Shown in pieces: positions 14,039-16,270 of a stretch of DNA of 16,270 bases. The number at the start of each line of letters is the position of its first letter. The first letter of the stretch is position 1. Under the pieces are notes generated by a model that was not told the DNA's origin, searched no databases, and saw only the letters and a program-made list of their open reading frames with translations. This stretch comes from Actinomycetota bacterium. GTDB taxonomy: Bacteria > Actinomycetota > UBA4738 > G016210805. Where the stretch lies: contig JACQTL010000277.1 of the NCBI GenBank assembly GCA_016210805.1, forward strand, positions 1-16,270, in the 5' to 3' direction. The position numbers were made by a program, and so were the translations under genes.

Positions 14039-14551
14039 GTGTCGGACGAGACCTCCCCCCGGAGGGTGGCGGACTCCCGCGTGGTGCTGGTCCAGCAGAT
14101 GGCGCCGGCCGACGCCAACGTGCTGGGAAGCGTCCACGGGGGGACGATCATGAAGCTGGTGGACACGGCGGCCGGCCTGGCCGCCAGCAAGCACGTGCGG
14201 GGGCCGGTGGTGACCGTGGCCATGGACGAGATGTCGTTCCTGGAGCCGGTCCTGATCGACGACGTCGTCACGGTGAAGGCCGCGGTGAACGACGTGGGTC
14301 GCACGTCCCTGGAGGTCGGCGCCCGCGTCGATGCCGAGAACTACGTCACCGGGCGCAAGGTCCACGTGTCCAGCGCCTACCTGGTCTTCGTGGCCCTGGA
14401 CACCGCCGGGCGTCCCCGCCCCGTCCCTCCCATCCTGGCGGAGAGCGAGGAGGAGCGGCAGCGCCAGCGGGAGGCCAGGCTCCGCCGGGAGGCCCGCCTG
14501 TCCCGGAAGCGGGCCATCGAGGAGGCCCGCCGCCCCGGCGGCGACTCCTGA
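14039..14551 (+). CDS. Hotdog-fold acyl-CoA thioesterase (YciA/ACOT type)
   Basis: A 170-residue acyl-CoA hydrolase of the hotdog superfamily. The family block is clear: ADANVLGSVHGGTIMKLVDT at about 25-44 with N27, H33, G34-G35 and D42, then AAGLAASKHV, then VVTVAMDEMSFLEPVLIDDV (about 58-77). Another conserved stretch is VNDVGRTSLEVGARVDAEN. The last 35 residues (EEERQRQREARLRREARL and following) form a strongly charged helix beyond the core, possibly for oligomer or nucleotide contacts. GTG 14039 is chosen from the TAGCAT box 7 nt upstream; ATG 14030 would add only three residues. Substrate chain length cannot be told. It is divergent from the LiaF-like operon and convergent with the anti-sigma gene. 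Confidence 0.9.
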   Translation: MSDETSPRRVADSRVVLVQQMAPADANVLGSVHGGTIMKLVDTAAGLAASKHVRGPVVTVAMDEMSFLEPVLIDDVVTVKAAVNDVGRTSLEVGARVDAENYVTGRKVHVSSAYLVFVALDTAGRPRPVPPILAESEEERQRQREARLRREARLSRKRAIEEARRPGGDS

Positions 14552-14566
14552 GGCGGCTCCGGACGC

Positions 14567-15274
14567 TCAGGCCACGTCCACGACGAACACGGGATCCGAG
14601 GTGGGCTGCGCCACGCCCGGCGCCTCCTCCACCGTGACGGCCATCGTCCCGGCCTCGGAGGGGTCGGCCTCCAGGCGGACCACCACGAGGCCGCCGCCCT
14701 CGTCCTCGAACGTCCCCGCGGGGGCGGGCCCGTCCTCGTCGACCAGCCATAGCTGGTAGACGCTCCCGGCCGGGAGCTCCTCCAGGCCCGCGCCCAGGAC
14801 GACGGCCTCGTCGGCCCCCGGCTCGTAGACGAGGGCCAGCGAGCCGGGTGCGGAGCCCTCGAACCGGGCCACCCGGAGGTCGCCCGGCCCGCCGGGGCCG
14901 GTGAGCAGGTAGCCGCCGAGCCCTCCGAGGAGGACCAGCGCCGCGGCCGCGACGGCCACGCCGCGGCCTCCCAGGCGGAGCAGGAGGTCCATGGTCCTCC
15001 CGACCCGGACGAACGGGCTCCCGGGTCCCTGGCGGAGGTGCTCGGTCTCCCGAAGCACCCGCTCCTCCAGCTCCGGGGCGACGGGCTCGGGAGCGACCGC
15101 GAAGGCCAGCCGGCCGGCCACCTCGCGGTAGTCGCCCTCGATGCGCAGGCACTCGGAGCAGTCGGCCCCGTGGGCCATCCGGAGGCCGCGGAGCTCCTCC
15201 ACACCGGACCCGTCCAGGCCGCCCAGGGACTCGGCGGCGAGGAGCTCCTCGATGCGCTCGTGGTCGAGGGTCAT
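14567..15274 (-). CDS. Zinc anti-sigma factor with RskA-type C-terminal domain
   Basis: A 235-residue membrane-anchored anti-sigma factor. The N-terminal cytosolic domain carries the ZAS zinc motif H-x3-C-x2-C as H35, C39 and C42 in AHGADCSECL, which binds and holds the ECF sigma factor. A single transmembrane helix is at about 105-124 (GVAVAAAALVLLGGLGGYLL). The extracellular domain is RskA-like, with SLALVYEPGADEAVVL, the diagnostic SVYQLWLVDEDGPAPAGTF, and a last strand MAVTVEEAPG. ATG 15274-15272 overlaps the sigma-factor stop as ATGA, so the two are co-translated at matching levels. Release of the sigma factor probably involves regulated proteolysis, as in the RskA/RseA class; the signal is unknown. 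Confidence 0.93.
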   Translation of the reverse strand: MTLDHERIEELLAAESLGGLDGSGVEELRGLRMAHGADCSECLRIEGDYREVAGRLAFAVAPEPVAPELEERVLRETEHLRQGPGSPFVRVGRTMDLLLRLGGRGVAVAAAALVLLGGLGGYLLTGPGGPGDLRVARFEGSAPGSLALVYEPGADEAVVLGAGLEELPAGSVYQLWLVDEDGPAPAGTFEDEGGGLVVVRLEADPSEAGTMAVTVEEAPGVAQPTSDPVFVVDVA

Positions 15275-15897
15275 CGCTCCATCCCTCCGAGGGCCGCCCG
15301 GAGCCGTCTCATCCCCAGGAGGGTCCGGGACTTGACGGTCCCCAGGGGCAGGCCGAGGTCCCCGGCGATCTGGGACTGCGACCGGCCCCCGTAGTACATC
15401 AGCTCGATCACCCGGCGCTGCTCGGGGGGGAGGTCCTCCAGGGCCGCCCGGACGGCGGCCCGCTCCTCCCGGAGGCCGGCCTCCTCGACGACGGTGGTCC
15501 CCGGGTCCGTGGGAGCGGGATCGGGCGGGGCCTCGGTGGCCCGGCGGCGCTGGGCCTCCTCCCGGCGGACCAGGTCGACGGCGCGATGGTGGACGGCGGA
15601 CATCAGCCAGGCCCGCACGGACCCCCGGGCGGGGTCGTACCGCCGGGGATCGCCCCACAGGGCCAGGAACCCCTCCTGGACGGCCTCCTCGGCCAGTCGG
15701 GCGTGGCGGATCACGCGGCGGGCCACGGCCAGGGCGGTCGGAGCGTAGCGGCGGAACAGCTCCCTGAACGCGTCCCGGTCCCCGTCGGCGAGCCTGCGGA
15801 CCAGTTCCCGGTCGAGGGCGTCGGTGGGGTCAGACGCGGCCACGGGGCTCCTCCCCGGGTCGGGGGGCGCTGCGATCGCCGCGCCGGGCTCTGTCAC
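15271..15897 (-). CDS. ECF sigma-70 family RNA polymerase sigma factor, SigK-like
   Basis: A 208-residue extracytoplasmic-function sigma factor. Region 2 spans about 31-115 (LVRRLADGDRDAFRELFRRY, HARLAEEAVQEGFLALWGDP, GSVRAWLMSAVHHRAVDLVR). A Pro/Asp-rich linker follows at about 120-135. Region 4 spans about 145-203 (LEDLPPEQRRVIELMYYGG, SQSQIAGDLGLPLGTVKSR). The 'YYGG.SQ.EIA' style region 4 and an RskA-like partner place it near the SigK group; this is a family judgement. The GTG at 15897-15895 is preceded by GGAGGG (15901-15906) at short spacing. A 30-residue Pro/Ala-rich N-terminal extension precedes region 2. Co-encoded with the overlapping anti-sigma factor and possibly autoregulated. 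Confidence 0.95.
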   Translation of the reverse strand: MTEPGAAIAAPPDPGRSPVAASDPTDALDRELVRRLADGDRDAFRELFRRYAPTALAVARRVIRHARLAEEAVQEGFLALWGDPRRYDPARGSVRAWLMSAVHHRAVDLVRREEAQRRRATEAPPDPAPTDPGTTVVEEAGLREERAAVRAALEDLPPEQRRVIELMYYGGRSQSQIAGDLGLPLGTVKSRTLLGMRRLRAALGGMER

Positions 15898-15927
15898 GGT
15901 CCCTCCGATGCTCGGCCGTTCGAGATG

Positions 15928-15954
15928 ATTCGCGCTGGGTCCCGGGTCGGATCG
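15928..15954 (-). promoter_or_regulatory. Possible autoregulatory SigK-type promoter before the sigma gene
   Basis: On the minus strand, CGATCC (15954-15949), 15 nt, GCGAAT (15933-15928), ending 30 nt before the GTG. It resembles the mycobacterial SigK promoter as I recall it (CCATCC / CCGAAT), each half with one mismatch, but the spacer is a base or two short. A weak match, recorded because ECF operons are often autoregulated. Confidence 0.25.
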
Positions 15955-15994
15955 CTCGCCTCACCGCTCCTCCCGGCTCGTGGCTCGTGCCTCC

Positions 15995-16270
15995 TCAGCG
16001 GACCGTGGAACGGATCTTCTCCAGGGCGGAGGGGTTCTCCAGGCTGGACAGGTCCCCGGCCGGCTCGTCCAGGACCGTGGCCCGGATGGCCCGGCGGAGG
16101 ATCTTGGCCGACCGCGTGCGGGGGAGCTCGTCCACGAACACCACCCTGGAGGGCCTGAACGCCTTGCCCAGCCGCTCGGCCACGAGCTCCACCAGCTCGT
16201 CGGCCAGCCGGTCGTCCGTGGCGTGCCCCGGTTTGGTCACCACGAAGCACCAGATCGCCTCCCCCTTCAC
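15995..16270 (-). CDS. Acyl-CoA synthetase (AMP-forming), C-terminal fragment; N-terminus off the window
   Basis: The last 91 residues of an AMP-forming acyl- or acetyl-CoA synthetase, corresponding to the mobile C-terminal domain. Visible are EAIWCFVVTKPGH, then RLGKAFRPSRVVFVDELPRT and the A10 motif PRTRSAKILRR, whose lysine (the 56th visible residue) is the conserved adenylation Lys that is often acetyl-regulated. The tail DLSSLENPSALEKIR is typical of acetyl-/medium-chain acyl-CoA synthetases. The reading frame runs off the edge at 16270; the GTG there is an internal valine codon, not a start. The stop is at 15997-15995. It lies upstream of the sigma gene on the same strand, 97 nt away, and is probably a separate unit. 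Exact substrate is unknown. Confidence 0.92.
   Translation of the reverse strand: MKGEAIWCFVVTKPGHATDDRLADELVELVAERLGKAFRPSRVVFVDELPRTRSAKILRRAIRATVLDEPAGDLSSLENPSALEKIRSTVR

Noticed and set aside
1..16270. Defence island, prophage, IS element, CRISPR array or tRNA
   Set aside because: No transposase, integrase, direct-repeat array or cloverleaf was seen. HerA-type ATPases also occur in defence systems with SIR2 or DUF4297 partners, but none of those partners is present and sbcD-sbcC point to repair.

Overview
The window is about 16 kb of very GC-rich bacterial chromosome, densely packed with genes and with strong G/C bias at third codon positions. Several features point to an Actinomycetota lineage: an F420-type luciferase-like oxidoreductase, a SigK-type ECF sigma factor with an RskA-type zinc anti-sigma factor, many GTG starts, several apparently leaderless genes (TANNNT box 6-7 nt before the start codon), and an actinobacterial-style secreted RTX/calcium-binding protein. 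The lineage within the phylum cannot be named from the sequence; the combination of genes suggests a deep-branching or uncultivated group rather than a model Streptomyces or Mycobacterium. No tRNA, rRNA, CRISPR array, IS element or phage gene was seen.

Layout. 1-1157 (minus): a leaderless F420/LLM oxidoreductase followed by an overlapping, partial Mug-type G:U/T mismatch DNA glycosylase. 1192-1623 (plus): a small membrane protein fired divergently from the LLM gene by an interleaved promoter. 1665-4056 (plus): thiolase and acyl-CoA dehydrogenase, a beta-oxidation or short-chain acyl-CoA pair; between them a perfect 9+3+9 inverted repeat covers the thiolase stop codon and a possible -10 box. 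4158-5510 (plus): a Sec-secreted RTX protein. 5543-6424 (plus): a DUF1028 Ntn-fold protein with its own promoter starting at the RTX stop codon. 6478-12914 (plus): a compact four-gene DNA-end-processing operon, nurA-herA-sbcD-sbcC, preceded by a leaderless promoter and with junctions of -4, +6 and +3 nt. 12930-13940 (minus): three overlapping genes for membrane proteins of the LiaF type, including a 35-residue protein. 14039-14551 (plus): a hotdog acyl-CoA thioesterase. 14567-15897 (minus): ECF sigma factor and its anti-sigma factor, overlapping by ATGA. 15995-16270 (minus): the C-terminal end of an acyl-CoA synthetase.

How the genes work together. The acyl-CoA synthetase, thioesterase, thiolase and acyl-CoA dehydrogenase suggest active acyl-CoA metabolism, though they lie in separate transcription units. 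The most notable unit is nurA-herA-sbcD-sbcC. It holds the same four partners as the archaeal HerA-NurA-Mre11-Rad50 end-resection operon, here in a bacterial context, with a HerA whose P-loop departs from the usual consensus. The LiaF-type trio and the sigma/anti-sigma pair are candidate envelope-stress modules.
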